Shown: positions 34,633-45,400 of the stretch, piece after piece
Layout of the letters: each line of letters begins with the position of its first letter
How positions within the stretch are numbered: position 1 is the first letter of the stretch
Assembly (NCBI RefSeq): GCF_036327775.1
Contig: NZ_CP109598.1
Span: 682,001 to 746,000, forward strand
Reading direction: 5' to 3'
Length of the DNA stretch: 64,000 nt
DNA from: Streptomyces sp. NBC_01498
GTDB lineage: Bacteria > Actinomycetota > Actinomycetes > Streptomycetales > Streptomycetaceae
Position numbers and translations under genes: made by a program
The notes under the pieces: model-generated
Seen by the model: only the letters and a program-made list of their open reading frames with translations
Told to the model about the DNA's origin: nothing
The model's database searches: none

Positions 34633-35802
34633 TTACGCGCCCCACCCCGCCTGCTCCCCGCCCACCCGTTCCGCCACGATCCGCTTCCCGTATCCCGAGG
34701 CGTGGTACGCTGCCACCGGGTCCGCGTCCGCGCCCAGTTCCTCGCGGACCTCGGCCACCAGGGGGCGTACGTCCGTGTCGTACGCGTCCATCAGGGCCGC
34801 GTTCGCCGCCAGGACGTCGCCGTCGCGCTGGGCGGCCGACAGGGCGTCGGCGTCGACCAGGAGGGCCTTCGCCGTCGCCTCCTGGACGTTCATCACCGAG
34901 CGGACGACCGCCGGGACCTTCTCCTCGATGTTGTGGCACTGGTCGAGCATGAAGGCGACGTCCGGGGTGAGGCCGCCGCCCCGGATCACCTCGTACATGA
35001 TCCGGAAGAGCTGGAACGGGTCGGCGGCGCCCGCCATCAGGTCGTCGTCCGCGTAGAAGCGGGAGTTGAAGTCGAAGCCGCCGAGCTTCCCCTCCCGCAG
35101 CAGCATCGCCACGATGAACTCGATGTTCGTGCCCGGCGCGTGGTGGCCGGTGTCCACCACGACCCGTGCCTTGTCGCCGAGGCGCAGGCAGTGGACGTAG
35201 GCCGTGCCCCAGTCGGGGACGTCGGTGGCGTAGAAGGCGGGCTCGAACAGCTTGTACTCCAGCAGCATCCGCTGGTCGTCGCCGAGCCGTTCGTACACCG
35301 CCGCCAGCGCCTCGGAGAGACGGTCCTGGCGGGCGCGGAGGTCGTCCTGGCCGGGGTAGTTGGTGCCGTCGGAGAACCAGAGCTTGAGATCGCGCGACCC
35401 CGTCGCGTCCATGATGTCGACGCACTCCATCAGGTGCCCCAGTGCCTTGCGGCGCACCGCCGCGTCCGGGTGGCAGACGCTGCCGAGCTTGTAGTCGTCG
35501 TCCTGGAAGACGTTGGCGTTGATCGTGCCGAGCCCCACGCCGCGCTCGCGGGCGTACGCGGCCAGGGCGCCGTAGTCCTTCACCCGGTCCCAGGGGATGT
35601 GGAGCGCGACGGTGGGCGCGACGCCGGTGTGGGCGTGGACGCGGGCCGCGTCGTCCAGTTTCTCCTCGGGCGTCCGGGGGACGCCGGGCCGGGCGAAGAC
35701 CTTGAACCGGGTCCCGCTGTTGCCGTACGCCCAGGACGGGGTCTCCACGGCCTGTGTCCTGAGGGCCGCCTTCACGGCGGAGATGTCGGGTCGGCTCGTC
35801 AT
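34633..35802 (-). CDS. rhaI: L-rhamnose isomerase
   Basis: This 389-residue TIM-barrel isomerase converts L-rhamnose to L-rhamnulose. It belongs to the RhaI group found in actinobacteria and rhizobia rather than E. coli RhaA. Metal and substrate residues sit in LWFSDGTNYPGQDD, MLLEYKLFEPAFY, VVVDTGHHAPGTNIEF and GGFDFNSRFYADDD. GGAG precedes the ATG. The gene reads away from the rhamnose importer across an operator-bearing promoter region. No rhamnulokinase or aldolase gene follows; seven bases beyond the stop lies the convergent Trypco2 gene. Confidence 0.93.
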   Translation of the reverse strand: MTSRPDISAVKAALRTQAVETPSWAYGNSGTRFKVFARPGVPRTPEEKLDDAARVHAHTGVAPTVALHIPWDRVKDYGALAAYARERGVGLGTINANVFQDDDYKLGSVCHPDAAVRRKALGHLMECVDIMDATGSRDLKLWFSDGTNYPGQDDLRARQDRLSEALAAVYERLGDDQRMLLEYKLFEPAFYATDVPDWGTAYVHCLRLGDKARVVVDTGHHAPGTNIEFIVAMLLREGKLGGFDFNSRFYADDDLMAGAADPFQLFRIMYEVIRGGGLTPDVAFMLDQCHNIEEKVPAVVRSVMNVQEATAKALLVDADALSAAQRDGDVLAANAALMDAYDTDVRPLVAEVREELGADADPVAAYHASGYGKRIVAERVGGEQAGWGA

Positions 35803-35892
35803 CTCGCAACGCTCCATTCGGCGGACGGACGCGGACACGGGCACACGCGCGGGCCCCGGTGACCGGCATCGGCAGAGGCACGGACACCGTGC

Positions 35893-35906
35893 ATGAATCG
35901 ATTCAT
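35893..35906. promoter_or_regulatory. LacI-type operator upstream of rhaI
   Basis: ATGAATCGATTCAT is a perfect 14-base palindrome with a central CG, as is usual for LacI-family operators. It lies about 90 bases before rhaI. Related sites occur at 36056 and 45745. Confidence 0.75.
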
Positions 35907-36055
35907 CATCGGCGATGATGAGCCGGGCGGATCGGACTGTCAAGGGTGCGGCCCGACTCCCGCGCGCCGACACGCCCTTCACACCGTAAAGACGAGGGTT
36001 TCCGGTGCACGCCCATTGACGCGAAGCCTGTGGCCCGTCTAGCTTCCGGGAAAGT

Positions 36056-36067
36056 TGAATCCTTTCA
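36056..36067. promoter_or_regulatory. LacI-type operator upstream of the rhamnose ABC operon
   Basis: TGAATCCTTTCA keeps both half-sites (TGAA and TTCA at the same spacing) of the palindrome at 35893, with an altered centre. It lies 66 bases before the ATPase start. Confidence 0.65.
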
Positions 36068-36132
36068 TGCGCCAACTGACCTGACTGAACGCGACTGACC
36101 ATGCCAGCCCCAGCCCCGCCGAGGAGCCCGTC

Positions 36133-37755
36133 ATGGAAAAGCCCGACCAGGGCCCGGCCCCCGTCCCGGCGCCGGCCCCTGTCCTCGCGCTGAGGGGCGT
36201 CGCCAAGTCCTTCGGAGCCGTACGGGCCCTGCACGACGTCTCGCTGGAGCTGCGGTCCGGTGAGATCCACGCCCTGGCCGGTGAGAACGGCGCGGGCAAG
36301 TCCACGCTCATCAAGACACTCGCCGGGGTCCACCGCCCCGACGAGGGCCTGTTGCTGCTCGCGGGCGAACCCGTCGTCTTCCACGGCCCCGCCGACGCCC
36401 GGGACGCCGGGATCGCGGTGATCTACCAGGAACCGACGCTGTTCCCCGATCTCTCCGTCGCCGAGAACATCTTCATGGGCCGTCAGCCGCGCCGTTCGGC
36501 CGGGCGCATCGACCACCGGGCCGTGCACCGCGCGACCGCCGCCCTGCTGGACAGACTCGGGGTCGCCCTCGATCCGCGGCGGCCCGCGCGCGGACTGTCC
36601 ATCGCCGACCAGCAGATCGTCGAGATCGCCAAGGCGCTCTCCTTCGACGCGCGTGTCCTGATCATGGACGAGCCCACGGCGGCGCTGACCGGCGGCGAGA
36701 CCGCCCGGCTGTTCTCCGTCGTACGGGCGCTGCGCGCGGAAGGCGCCGCCGTGCTGTTCGTCTCGCACCGGCTGGAGGAGATCTTCGGCCTCTGCTCGCA
36801 CGTCACCACCCTGCGCGACGGCCGGCTCGTCGCCTCCGAACCGCTCGACGGGCTCACCGAGGACGACCTGGTGCGGCGCATGGTCGGGCGGGATCTGGAC
36901 GACCTGTATCCCAAGGCGGCGGCGGAGCCCGGCGCGACAGCGCTGTCCGTACGCAGGCTGACCCGCGAAGGGGTGTTCCGGGACGTGTCGTTCGAGGTGC
37001 GGCGCGGTGAGATCGTCGCGCTGGCCGGACTCGTGGGCGCCGGGCGCAGCGAGGTCGCGCAGGCGGTCTTCGGGGTGGACCAGGCGGACGCGGGCGAGGT
37101 GCGGGTCGACGGCCGGGTGCTGCGGGCCGGTTCACCGACGGCCGCGATGGCGGCCGGGCTGGCGCTGGTTCCCGAGGACCGGCGGCTGCGCGGGCTGGTG
37201 ATGGGGATGTCCATCGAGCGCAACATCGCGTTGACGGGGCTGCGGCGGGTACGCCGGCGCGGGCTGGTCAGCCGGGCGCTGGAACACGGGCGGGCCGCCG
37301 ACTGGGCGGTGCGGCTGCGGCTGAAGTACGGCAGGCTCACCGATCCGGTGTCCGTGCTGTCCGGCGGCAACCAGCAGAAGGTCGTCCTCGCCAAGTGGCT
37401 GGCCACCGATCCGGCCGTGCTGATCGTGGACGAGCCCACACGCGGGATCGACGTGGGGACGAAGGCCGAGGTCCACCGTCTCCTGTCGTCGCTGGCCGCC
37501 GACGGGCTCGCCGTGCTGATGGTGTCGTCCGACCTCCCCGAGGTGCTGCGCATGGCCGACCGGATTCTGGTGATGCACGAGGGGCGGCTGACCGCCGAGA
37601 TCCCTCGCGGCCGGGCGACGGAGGAGACGGTGATGGCCGCCGCCACCGGCCGCGCCCCGGATCCGGCTCCCGACCCGGCCTCCGTACCACCGACGACGGT
37701 GACCGGGTCCACCGCGGACACCGGACGCACGGCGGCGAAGGAGCCGACGCCATGA
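36133..37755 (+). CDS. Rhamnose-type sugar ABC transporter, ATP-binding protein (two ATPase domains)
   Basis: This 540-residue protein has duplicated ABC ATPase domains, as in RbsA/XylG/RhaT importers. The first has Walker [10 protein letters not shown], a Q-loop YQEPTLF and Walker [12 protein letters not shown]. The second has a degenerate Walker A (GLVGAGRSE), signature LSGGNQQK and Walker [13 protein letters not shown]. The N-terminus is Pro/Ala-rich. Its stop overlaps the first permease as ATGA. Clustering with rhamnose isomerase and a GH78 rhamnosidase supports L-rhamnose as substrate. Confidence 0.92.
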   Translation: MEKPDQGPAPVPAPAPVLALRGVAKSFGAVRALHDVSLELRSGEIHALAGENGAGKSTLIKTLAGVHRPDEGLLLLAGEPVVFHGPADARDAGIAVIYQEPTLFPDLSVAENIFMGRQPRRSAGRIDHRAVHRATAALLDRLGVALDPRRPARGLSIADQQIVEIAKALSFDARVLIMDEPTAALTGGETARLFSVVRALRAEGAAVLFVSHRLEEIFGLCSHVTTLRDGRLVASEPLDGLTEDDLVRRMVGRDLDDLYPKAAAEPGATALSVRRLTREGVFRDVSFEVRRGEIVALAGLVGAGRSEVAQAVFGVDQADAGEVRVDGRVLRAGSPTAAMAAGLALVPEDRRLRGLVMGMSIERNIALTGLRRVRRRGLVSRALEHGRAADWAVRLRLKYGRLTDPVSVLSGGNQQKVVLAKWLATDPAVLIVDEPTRGIDVGTKAEVHRLLSSLAADGLAVLMVSSDLPEVLRMADRILVMHEGRLTAEIPRGRATEETVMAAATGRAPDPAPDPASVPPTTVTGSTADTGRTAAKEPTP

Positions 37756-38849
37756 CCACCGCCCTCGACAAACCCGCCCCGGAGAACCCGGAGAACGCCA
37801 ACAGCGCGAAGAACGCGGACTCCCCGGAGAGCCACGGCGCCCCCGGGGCCCCGGAGGCCCGGTCGGCCCGTTCCCTGGTGGACGCCGTCCTCCGGGCGCG
37901 GGAGATCGCGATCGGCGGCGCGCTGGCGCTGCTGATCCTCGCCACCTGGCTCGCCAACCCCGGCTTCCTGGACGACCAGGGCGTCAAGGACCTGCTCCTC
38001 AACTCCTCGATCCTGGTCCTGCTCGCCGTCGGCCAGTCCGTCGTCGTGCTGACCCGCAACATCGACCTGTCGGTCGGCTCGGTGGTCGGTCTCACCGCCT
38101 TCGCCTGCGGCCACTTCGTCTCCGGCACCGACCACGGCCCGCTCACCGTCGTCCTGCTGGGCATCGGGCTCGGCACCCTGTGCGGGCTGGTCAGCGGCGC
38201 GCTGGTCAGCTTCGGCCGGGTGCCCGCGCTGGTGGTGACGCTCGGGATGCTCTACATCATCCAGGGCGTCGACCACGCCTGGGCGCACGGCGAGCAGATC
38301 AGCGCCGTCGACCTCCCCGACGGGGTCCTCTCCCTCGGCTCCGGCAGCGTCCTCGGGATCCCGTACCTGCCGCTGATCTCGGCCGCCGTGCTCGCCGCGA
38401 CCGGCTACTTCCTGCGTACCTACCGCGCCGGACGTGAGCTGTACGCGATCGGGTCGAGCCCGGAGGCCGCGCGGCTGGCGGGCATTCCCGTACGGCGCCG
38501 GATCCTGGCCGCGTACGCCTTCTCCGGCGCGGTCGCGGGCTTCGCCGGGGCGCTGTGGCTGGCCCGGTTCGGCACCGTCGTCGCGGACGCGGCCAACGGC
38601 TGGGAGCTGACCGTCGTCAGCGCCGTGGTCGTCGGCGGTGTCGCCATCACGGGCGGTACGGGCACCGTCTGGGGCGCGGCGCTGGGCGCGCTGCTGCTGA
38701 CCACCATCGGCAGCGCCCTGGTCGTCCTCAAGGTGGACTCCTTCTGGCAGCAGGCCCTCACCGGGATCCTGCTGCTCGCCGCCCTCACCACCGACCGTGT
38801 CCTCCAGGTGCGGACGACCAGCGCGCTCAGGAAGAGGGGCCGACGATGA
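37752..38849 (+). CDS. Rhamnose-type ABC transporter permease 1
   Basis: This 365-residue permease belongs to the BPD_transp_2 (ribose/xylose/rhamnose) family. It has eight to ten hydrophobic segments, with [15 protein letters not shown], the [14 protein letters not shown] loop and [15 protein letters not shown] characteristic. The first 40 residues are a polar, Asn/Ala/Pro-rich extension. ATGA overlaps join it to the ATPase upstream and to permease 2 downstream. Confidence 0.92.
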   Translation: MTTALDKPAPENPENANSAKNADSPESHGAPGAPEARSARSLVDAVLRAREIAIGGALALLILATWLANPGFLDDQGVKDLLLNSSILVLLAVGQSVVVLTRNIDLSVGSVVGLTAFACGHFVSGTDHGPLTVVLLGIGLGTLCGLVSGALVSFGRVPALVVTLGMLYIIQGVDHAWAHGEQISAVDLPDGVLSLGSGSVLGIPYLPLISAAVLAATGYFLRTYRAGRELYAIGSSPEAARLAGIPVRRRILAAYAFSGAVAGFAGALWLARFGTVVADAANGWELTVVSAVVVGGVAITGGTGTVWGAALGALLLTTIGSALVVLKVDSFWQQALTGILLLAALTTDRVLQVRTTSALRKRGRR

Positions 38850-39910
38850 CAACCGCGGCAACACCCCCGACCACGACACCCCCGGCGACCGGGTCGACGG
38901 GGGCGGCCTCACCGACCCGGTATCTGCGCTGGGACACGGCCGTCGGCATTCTGCTGATCGCGGTCTTCCTCGCGGGCGCCGGCAGCACCGGAGGGTTCGC
39001 GACCACCGCCAACCTGTCCGCGGCGCTCGGCGACATCTCGGAGATCGCGCTGATCGCCCTCCCGATGACGCTGCTGGTCGTCGCCGGACAGGTCGACCTC
39101 TCGGTGGCCTCGATGCTGGGGCTGTCCAGCGCGCTCGCGGGCTCGCTCTGGCAGGCGGGCTTCGCCTTCGAACTCATCGTGCCCCTCTGCCTGTTGACGG
39201 GCGCGGTCGGCGGCCTGCTGAACGGCTGGCTCGTCACCCGGGTCGGGCTGCCCGCGCTGGCCGTCACCATCGGCACGCTCACCCTCTACCGGGGGCTGGC
39301 ATCGGTGATCCTCGGGGACGAGGCGGTGGCCGGTTTCCCGGAGGCGTACGCGCGGTACGCGGCGTACACGGAGACGGTGCCCGGCACGTTCGTCCCGTAT
39401 CCGGTCGGGCTGTTCGCGGTGCTCGCCGTCGGTACGGCGGTCGTGCTGCACCGCACGGGTCTCGGCCGCTCGCTGTTCGCGATCGGCGCGCAGGAGGACG
39501 CCGCGTGGTTCGCGGGCATCCGGGTCAAGCGGCTGAAGCTGGCGCTGTTCGTGGTGTCCGGTCTCGTCGCGTCGTTCGCCGGGATCGTCTACACGCTGCG
39601 CTACGGCAGCGCACGCGCCGACAACGGGCTCGGTCTGGAACTGGTCGTCATCGCCTCGGTGCTGCTCGGCGGCGTCGACTTCGACGGCGGCAAGGGCACG
39701 CTCGGCGGCGCCGTCGCGGGTGTGCTGCTGATCGGGCTCCTCACCAATCTGCTCACCCTCAACGACATCTCCAACGAGATCCAGGTGATCGTGACCGGTC
39801 TGCTGCTGGTCGCCTCCGTGCTGACCCCCCGGATCGTGGCGGTGGTCGCCGAACGCCGGCACCGGCGCACGGCGGCCGAGGAGTCCGTCCCGGTCTCCGC
39901 CGCGCCCTGA
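38846..39910 (+). CDS. Rhamnose-type ABC transporter permease 2
   Basis: This 354-residue permease is homologous to permease 1, with QVDLSVASMLGLSSALAG, AIGAQEDAAWFAGI and LLGGVDFDGGKGTLGGA. Two different permeases next to one double ATPase is the usual layout of rhamnose importers. The start is set by the ATGA overlap with permease 1. Confidence 0.92.
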   Translation: MTTAATPPTTTPPATGSTGAASPTRYLRWDTAVGILLIAVFLAGAGSTGGFATTANLSAALGDISEIALIALPMTLLVVAGQVDLSVASMLGLSSALAGSLWQAGFAFELIVPLCLLTGAVGGLLNGWLVTRVGLPALAVTIGTLTLYRGLASVILGDEAVAGFPEAYARYAAYTETVPGTFVPYPVGLFAVLAVGTAVVLHRTGLGRSLFAIGAQEDAAWFAGIRVKRLKLALFVVSGLVASFAGIVYTLRYGSARADNGLGLELVVIASVLLGGVDFDGGKGTLGGAVAGVLLIGLLTNLLTLNDISNEIQVIVTGLLLVASVLTPRIVAVVAERRHRRTAAEESVPVSAAP

Positions 39911-39960
39911 CACCCGATCGCGCCCCCGACCCCGACCGACACTCCCGAAAGGCACCCGCC

Positions 39961-41052
39961 ATGCCGTCACAGGCCCGTACCCGAAGCGGTGCGTCCGCCA
40001 CCGCGTCCGCCGCGCTGCTCTGTGCCCTGACGCTCGCCGTGTCCGGCTGCTCGGGCACCACCAAGGACTCCGTCAAGGACGACTCCCCCGCCAAGTCGGC
40101 CGGGGCCAGGGCGAATCCGGACGCCCCGCTGAAGAAGGGTCTGAAGATCGCCTTCCTGCCCAAGCAGATCAACAACCCGTACGAGAAGATCGTGGACGAC
40201 GCGGGTATCGCCGCCGCCCGGGAGATCGGCGCCACCGGCAAGGAGGTCGGGCCCTCCAACGCGAAGGCGTCGTCCCAGGTGTCGTACATCAACACCCTGA
40301 TCCAGCAGCGGCAGGACGCGATCCTCATCGCGGCGAACGACCCCCACGCGGTGTGCGGCCCGCTGAAGCAGGCGATGCGGCAGGACATCAAGGTGGTGGC
40401 GTACGACTCCGACACCGCGAAGGACTGCCGGCAGCTGTTCATCAACCAGGCCAGCTCCGAGGAGATCGGCCGCAGCCAGGTCCGCAACATCGCCGCGCAG
40501 CTCGGCAACAAGGGCGAGATCGCCATCCTGTCGGCGACGCAGAACGCGACGAACCAGAACACCTGGATCGAGTTCATGAAGGACGAGCTGACGAAGCCCG
40601 CGTACCGGGACATGAAGCTGGTGAAGGTCGCGTACGGCGACGACCAGGACCAGAAGTCGTTCCAGGAGACGCAGGGGCTGCTGAAGGCGTATCCGGATCT
40701 CAAGGGGATCATCTCGCCGACGACGGTCGGCATCGCGGCGGCGGCCCGCTACATCGGCGGCTCGGCCTACAAGGGCAAGGTCGTCCTGAACGGTCTGGGC
40801 ACGCCCAACCAGATGCGCGCGTACATCGAGAACGGCACCCTCGAACAGTTCTCGCTGTGGGACCCGAAGAAGCTCGGCCACCTCGGTACGTACGCGGCGG
40901 CGGCGCTGGCGTCCGGGCAGATCACCGGGGCCGAGGGCGAGACGTTCCAGGCCGGTGAGCTGGGCGAGTACACGGTCGGCAAGGACGGCGAGGTCATCCT
41001 CGGCCCGCCGACGGTGTTCGACGCGAAGAACATCGGCGACTTCGACTTCTGA
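39961..41052 (+). CDS. Rhamnose ABC transporter substrate-binding lipoprotein
   Basis: This 363-residue protein has a lipoprotein signal (LTLAVSGC, Cys near residue 29), then a Ser/Asp/Ala linker and a periplasmic-binding-protein type 1 fold. IAFLPKQINNPYEKIVDDAG, INTLIQQRQDAILIAANDP and LKAYPDLKGIISPTTVGIAAAA match rhamnose-binding RhaS proteins. It is anchored outside the membrane and hands sugar to the two permeases. Confidence 0.92.
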   Translation: MPSQARTRSGASATASAALLCALTLAVSGCSGTTKDSVKDDSPAKSAGARANPDAPLKKGLKIAFLPKQINNPYEKIVDDAGIAAAREIGATGKEVGPSNAKASSQVSYINTLIQQRQDAILIAANDPHAVCGPLKQAMRQDIKVVAYDSDTAKDCRQLFINQASSEEIGRSQVRNIAAQLGNKGEIAILSATQNATNQNTWIEFMKDELTKPAYRDMKLVKVAYGDDQDQKSFQETQGLLKAYPDLKGIISPTTVGIAAAARYIGGSAYKGKVVLNGLGTPNQMRAYIENGTLEQFSLWDPKKLGHLGTYAAAALASGQITGAEGETFQAGELGEYTVGKDGEVILGPPTVFDAKNIGDFDF

Positions 41053-41344
41053 GGCCGCCGGCCGCGCGCGGCCCGCGACGACGCCGGCGGCGGGACACGG
41101 CCGGTCCGGGGGCGGTCGCCACGGGCGGCGCGCCCCGGTGGGTAAAGTGGGCGCAGGCCCGCTGCCGGCGATCGGCGACACCGTCCCGCGTGTCGCCCCC
41201 GGCCGCGCCCCGGGCGCTCGCACCGGCACACGGAGTGCGGGCGGAGTGGGGCACACCCCGGACGCCCGCCACCGGCGACATCGTTCCGGAGCCGCGCGCA
41301 CCGGGCGGTCCGAGGGGTCTGGAGCGGGTGGAGGTCATGGACTG

Positions 41345-42388
41345 ATGGCGCAATCGGTGGGTATCAAGGACGTCGCGCGGGTGGCGGGCGTCTCGGTCGG
41401 CACGGTGTCGAACGTGATCAACCGGCCGGACTCCGTCGCCGAGGAGACACGGGCGAGGGTGCTGTCCACCATCGAGCGGCTGGGCTACGTACGGAGCGAG
41501 TCGGCCCGCCATCTGCGGGCGGGGCGCAGCCGCATCATCGCGCTGCTGGTGCTGGACATGGCCAACCCGTTCTTCGTGGACGTGGCGACCGGTGCCGAGC
41601 GCGTGGCGCGGGTGTCGGGGCTGGGCGTGATGCTCTGCAACAGCGCGCAGAGCAGCAGCGAGGAGGCCGTGTATCTGGGGCTGTTCAGTGAGCAGCGGGT
41701 GCGCGGGGTGCTGATCACCCCGGCCGACGGGACGGGCCGCAATCTGGAGAGCTTCCGGCGGCAGGACATCCCGTTCGTGTTCGTGGACCGGGTGGTGCCG
41801 AGCACCGAGGGCTGTTCGGTGTCGGTGGACGACGTGACGGGCGGGGCGCTGGCCGTGCGGCATCTGCTGGCGCAGGGGCACACCGACATCGCGTACGTGT
41901 CGGGGCCGCTTCAGCTGGCGCAGTGCCGGGACCGGCGGGCGGGCGCGCTGCTGGCGCTGGAGGAGGCCGGGCTGCCGGCCGACCGGCTGCGGGTGGTGGA
42001 GGCGGCGCGGCTGGACGTGCCGGCGGGGCGGGACTCCGGGGCGCGGCTGCTGGGGCTGCACAGCCGGCCGAGCGCGGTGTTCTGTGCGAACGATCTGCTG
42101 GCGCTGGGGGTGCTCCAGTCGATGTACGGGGCGGGGGTGGCCGTGCCGGACGAGATGGCGCTCGTGGGGTACGACGACATCGAGTTCGCGTCGGCCGCCG
42201 CCGTGCCGCTCACGTCGGTGCGTCAGCCGGCGGCGCGGATGGGGCAGCTGGCGGCGGAGTTGCTGATCGAGGAGACCGGTGAGTCGGCGGCCGGGCACCG
42301 GCATCAACGGATCGTTCTCCAGCCGGAGTTGGTGGTGCGGGAGTCCTCGATGCCGCGTTCGGCGGGCGGTCACGGGTCTCGCGTGTGA
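41345..42388 (+). CDS. LacI-family transcriptional repressor of the rhamnose locus
   Basis: This 347-residue regulator has the helix-turn-helix GIKDVARVAGVSVGTVSNVIN (parts at residues 6-26), the hinge helix SARHLRAGRS and a sugar-binding domain (ALLVLDMANPFF; VGYDDIEFASAAAVPLTSV). It is 290 bases downstream of the binding protein. I infer that it binds the TGAATC-type operators at 35893, 36056 and 45745, and is released by rhamnose or a derivative. Confidence 0.9.
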   Translation: MAQSVGIKDVARVAGVSVGTVSNVINRPDSVAEETRARVLSTIERLGYVRSESARHLRAGRSRIIALLVLDMANPFFVDVATGAERVARVSGLGVMLCNSAQSSSEEAVYLGLFSEQRVRGVLITPADGTGRNLESFRRQDIPFVFVDRVVPSTEGCSVSVDDVTGGALAVRHLLAQGHTDIAYVSGPLQLAQCRDRRAGALLALEEAGLPADRLRVVEAARLDVPAGRDSGARLLGLHSRPSAVFCANDLLALGVLQSMYGAGVAVPDEMALVGYDDIEFASAAAVPLTSVRQPAARMGQLAAELLIEETGESAAGHRHQRIVLQPELVVRESSMPRSAGGHGSRV

Positions 42389-42403
42389 CATGCCGGTGCG
42401 CGG

Positions 42404-42444
42404 CGGGGCCCGGACCGATGAGGTGCGTGGCGGTCCGGGCCCCG
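42404..42444. terminator. Bidirectional terminator between the LacI gene and the rhamnosidase gene
   Basis: CGGGGCCCGGACC and GGTCCGGGCCCCG form a perfect 13-base stem with a 15-base loop, between the ends of two convergent genes. Confidence 0.75.
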
Positions 42445-42454
42445 TCCCGGGCGG

Positions 42455-45400
42455 TCAGGACCGGCTGACGAAGTCCCAGGTGCCGTGTCCGGCGCGGTGG
42501 ACCTGGAAGCCGGGCTCGGTGCGGACGAAGGTGGTGCCCTTGGGCGCGGTCACCGTGTCGCCGGGTCCGGCGGGCACGTGGATCTCGGCGTCGGACCCGA
42601 CCGGCACGCCCACCGTCAGCCGCAGGTCACGGCCGACCCCGGACCAGTCGACGGAGGCCGTCCCCCGCACCGTACGGATGGACGTACGGGCCCAGTTGAC
42701 GCCGGTGCGGGCGTCGGGGCGGACGGTGAAGGTGCGGTAGCCGTCGTCGCCGGGGCGCAGGCCCGCGACGTTCTCGTACAGCCACTGGGCGACGGTGCCC
42801 TGGAAGTAGTGGTCGCGGGAGCGGGAGTCGAGCTGCCACATCTCCCACATGGTGTCGGCGCCGTTGGCGAACCAGTGGCCCCAGCTCGGGTACGTGCGCT
42901 GGGTGGCGACCGCGTGGGCGATGTCCGGGTGGCCGTGGGCGCACAGGACGCGCAGCAGGACGCTGGTGCCGAGGGCGCCGGTGTTGAGGTGGTTGCCGCG
43001 TGCGGTGATGTCGGCGACGAGGCTGTCCACGACGGAGGCGCGGGCTCCGGCGGGGACCAGGCCGAAGGCGAGCGGGATCGCGTTGGAGGTCTGCCGGTAG
43101 CCGGGGTCCTTCGCCGTGCGGTAGTGCCCGGCGTCGCCCAGGAACGTGGCGTTGAGGGCGTCCTTGAGTCCGTCGGCCGCCGTGCGGTAGCGCCGCGCCG
43201 TGTCGTCGTGGCCGATGAGGTGTCCCATCTCGGCGGTGGCGACCAGGGCGCGGTGCAGATAGGCGGTGGCGGTGAGCCGGGTGTCCTCGGGCGGGTTGCC
43301 GCCGTAGCCGGGCGGCAGGTAGTCGCCGAGGGCGGTGACGGCGAGACCGTCCACCAATCGGTCCAGCTCCCAGTCCAGATAGCGGGTCAGCACCGGCCAG
43401 TGGCGCCGGGCGATCCGGTCGTCGCCGTACACCCGGTACATCTCGCGGACCAGGAACGGGTAGACGGTGGTCCACTCCGGTGACGGGCCGAGGTCGCCGT
43501 AGCCCCAGCCGCCGCTGGGGACGATCACCGGCAGCTGCCCGTCCGGGTTCTGACTGTCCCTCAGGTCGTCCAGCCACTTGGCGAGGAAGCGGTGGACGCC
43601 GAACGCGTAGGCGAGGGTGGGCGCGCCGAGCTGGGCGTCGCCGGTCCAGCCGTTCTTCTCGTACATGGGGGTGTCGGTGGGGATGCCGTGCAGGTTGTTG
43701 AGGAGGGTGCGGCGCATGGCGCGGTCGAGTTGTTCGTAGAACGGCTCGGAGCAGGCGAACGAGCTGACCTCGTCGACCGGGGTGTGGACGGTGCGGCCGA
43801 GTACGTCGGCGGGCGCGGGGCGGGCGGGCAGGCCCTCGATCTGGACGTAGCGGAAGCCCTTGTAGGAGAACGACGGTTCCCAGACCTCGGGTTCCGTGCC
43901 GCCCGCGCAGATGTACTCGTCGCGCTGGAAGCGGCCGGGGACGTGGCCGGTCTCGGCGTGGACGCTGCCGTCGTCCTTGAGTTTCTCGCCGTGGGTGAGG
44001 GAGACCGTCGTGCCGGCGGGGGCTTCGACGGTCAGCCGGGTCCAGCCGGCGGTGGTGCGGCCCATGTCGACCACATAGACACCGGGGCGCAGTTCACTGA
44101 TGCCGGTGGGGGTGACGGTGTCGATGATCTCGATGGGGTCGTGCGGCTGGGCGCGCAGGGCGCCCCTGGGCGCCGGCTGGGCGCGCGCGGCACGCCAGTC
44201 GCGGTCGTCGAAACCGGGCCGGGTCCAGCCGTCGGGGGCGCGTCGCGCGTCGTACGTCTCCCCGGCGTAGAGGGAGTTGGTGAGGGTGGGGCCCTCGGTC
44301 ATGCGCCAGTCGGCGTCGGAGACGACGGTGGTGCGGGAGCCGTCGGGGTGGTCGGCCTCCAGCCGGCACAGCAGGCGTGGTTCGCCGTGCCACGGGGGCC
44401 GGTGCCAGTTCCACACGTTGGGGGTGGTCATGCCGTAGAAGCCGCGGCCGAGGGTGACGCCGAGGGCGTTGTCACCCCGGCGCAGCAGGGACGTCACGTC
44501 GTGCACGGCGTACAGGACGGTCTCGTCGTAGTCGGTGAAGCCGGGGTCGAGGACCTGTTCGCCGATCCGCTCGCCGTTCAACTCGGCGACGTAGTAGGCG
44601 AGTCCGGTGAGGTAGAGGCGGGCTCGGGTGACGGGTTTCGGTACGGTGAACTCGCGGCGCAGCAGGGGCGCGGGCGCCTCGGGCGCGGAGACGGACACGC
44701 CGTCGCCCCAGGGGCCCTGGCCGTAGGGGGCGAGGACGGTGGCGGGTGTCCAGCCGCTGTCGTCGAAGTCGCTTTCCCGCCAGCCCTGTTGTTCGGTGCC
44801 GGAGGTCAGCCAGCGGCCGTCGGTGCGCAGTTCGTGGCTCCCGCCGTCGGCGGTCGCGACGACGAGGCGGACGAGGAGTCCGGCCGGGTTGACGGAGGCG
44901 CCGCCGCGATTGGTGGCGACGGCGGCGAGGACGATACGGCGCCCGGCCGCCTTCACGGCGTCGGTGACGTCGGCGGTCCTGCCGGTGCGCCAGCCGTCCG
45001 TCTGTTCCGGGGCGTGCGCGGCCTCGGCGCCGTCGAGGTGGAGGGTGAAGTCGTCGTCGGCGGTGGCGACGAGGGCCGCGTGCGCGACGGTCGCGCCGGC
45101 CGGGAGGTCGAGTGCGGCGCGGAACCAGCGGGGCCCGGTGGGGGCGCCGCCCGTGGTGGCGCCCTCGGACCAGATCCAGGCGGCGCCGTCGGGGGTCAGC
45201 GGGTCGGCGGGGGCGTCGGCGCCGATCCAGGTGGCGCCCCAGCGTTCGTCGCCGAGTGCGGTCTCCCACCAGCCGGCCGGGCTCCAGTCCGAGACCCGGC
45301 CGGAGGTGTCCCAGACGCGGACCTGCCAGTGGCAGCGGGTACGGGGCGGCAGCGCGGGCCCGCCGTAGGGGACGGCGACGCTGCGGGCGGAGTCCGTCCT

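Larger units (their letters stand above)
35803..36132. promoter_or_regulatory. Divergent rhamnose promoter region
   Basis: These 330 bases separate rhaI from the ABC importer operon and carry two copies of a TGAATC-type operator, one near each gene. The middle part (35940-36050) has no other visible feature. Confidence 0.7.
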
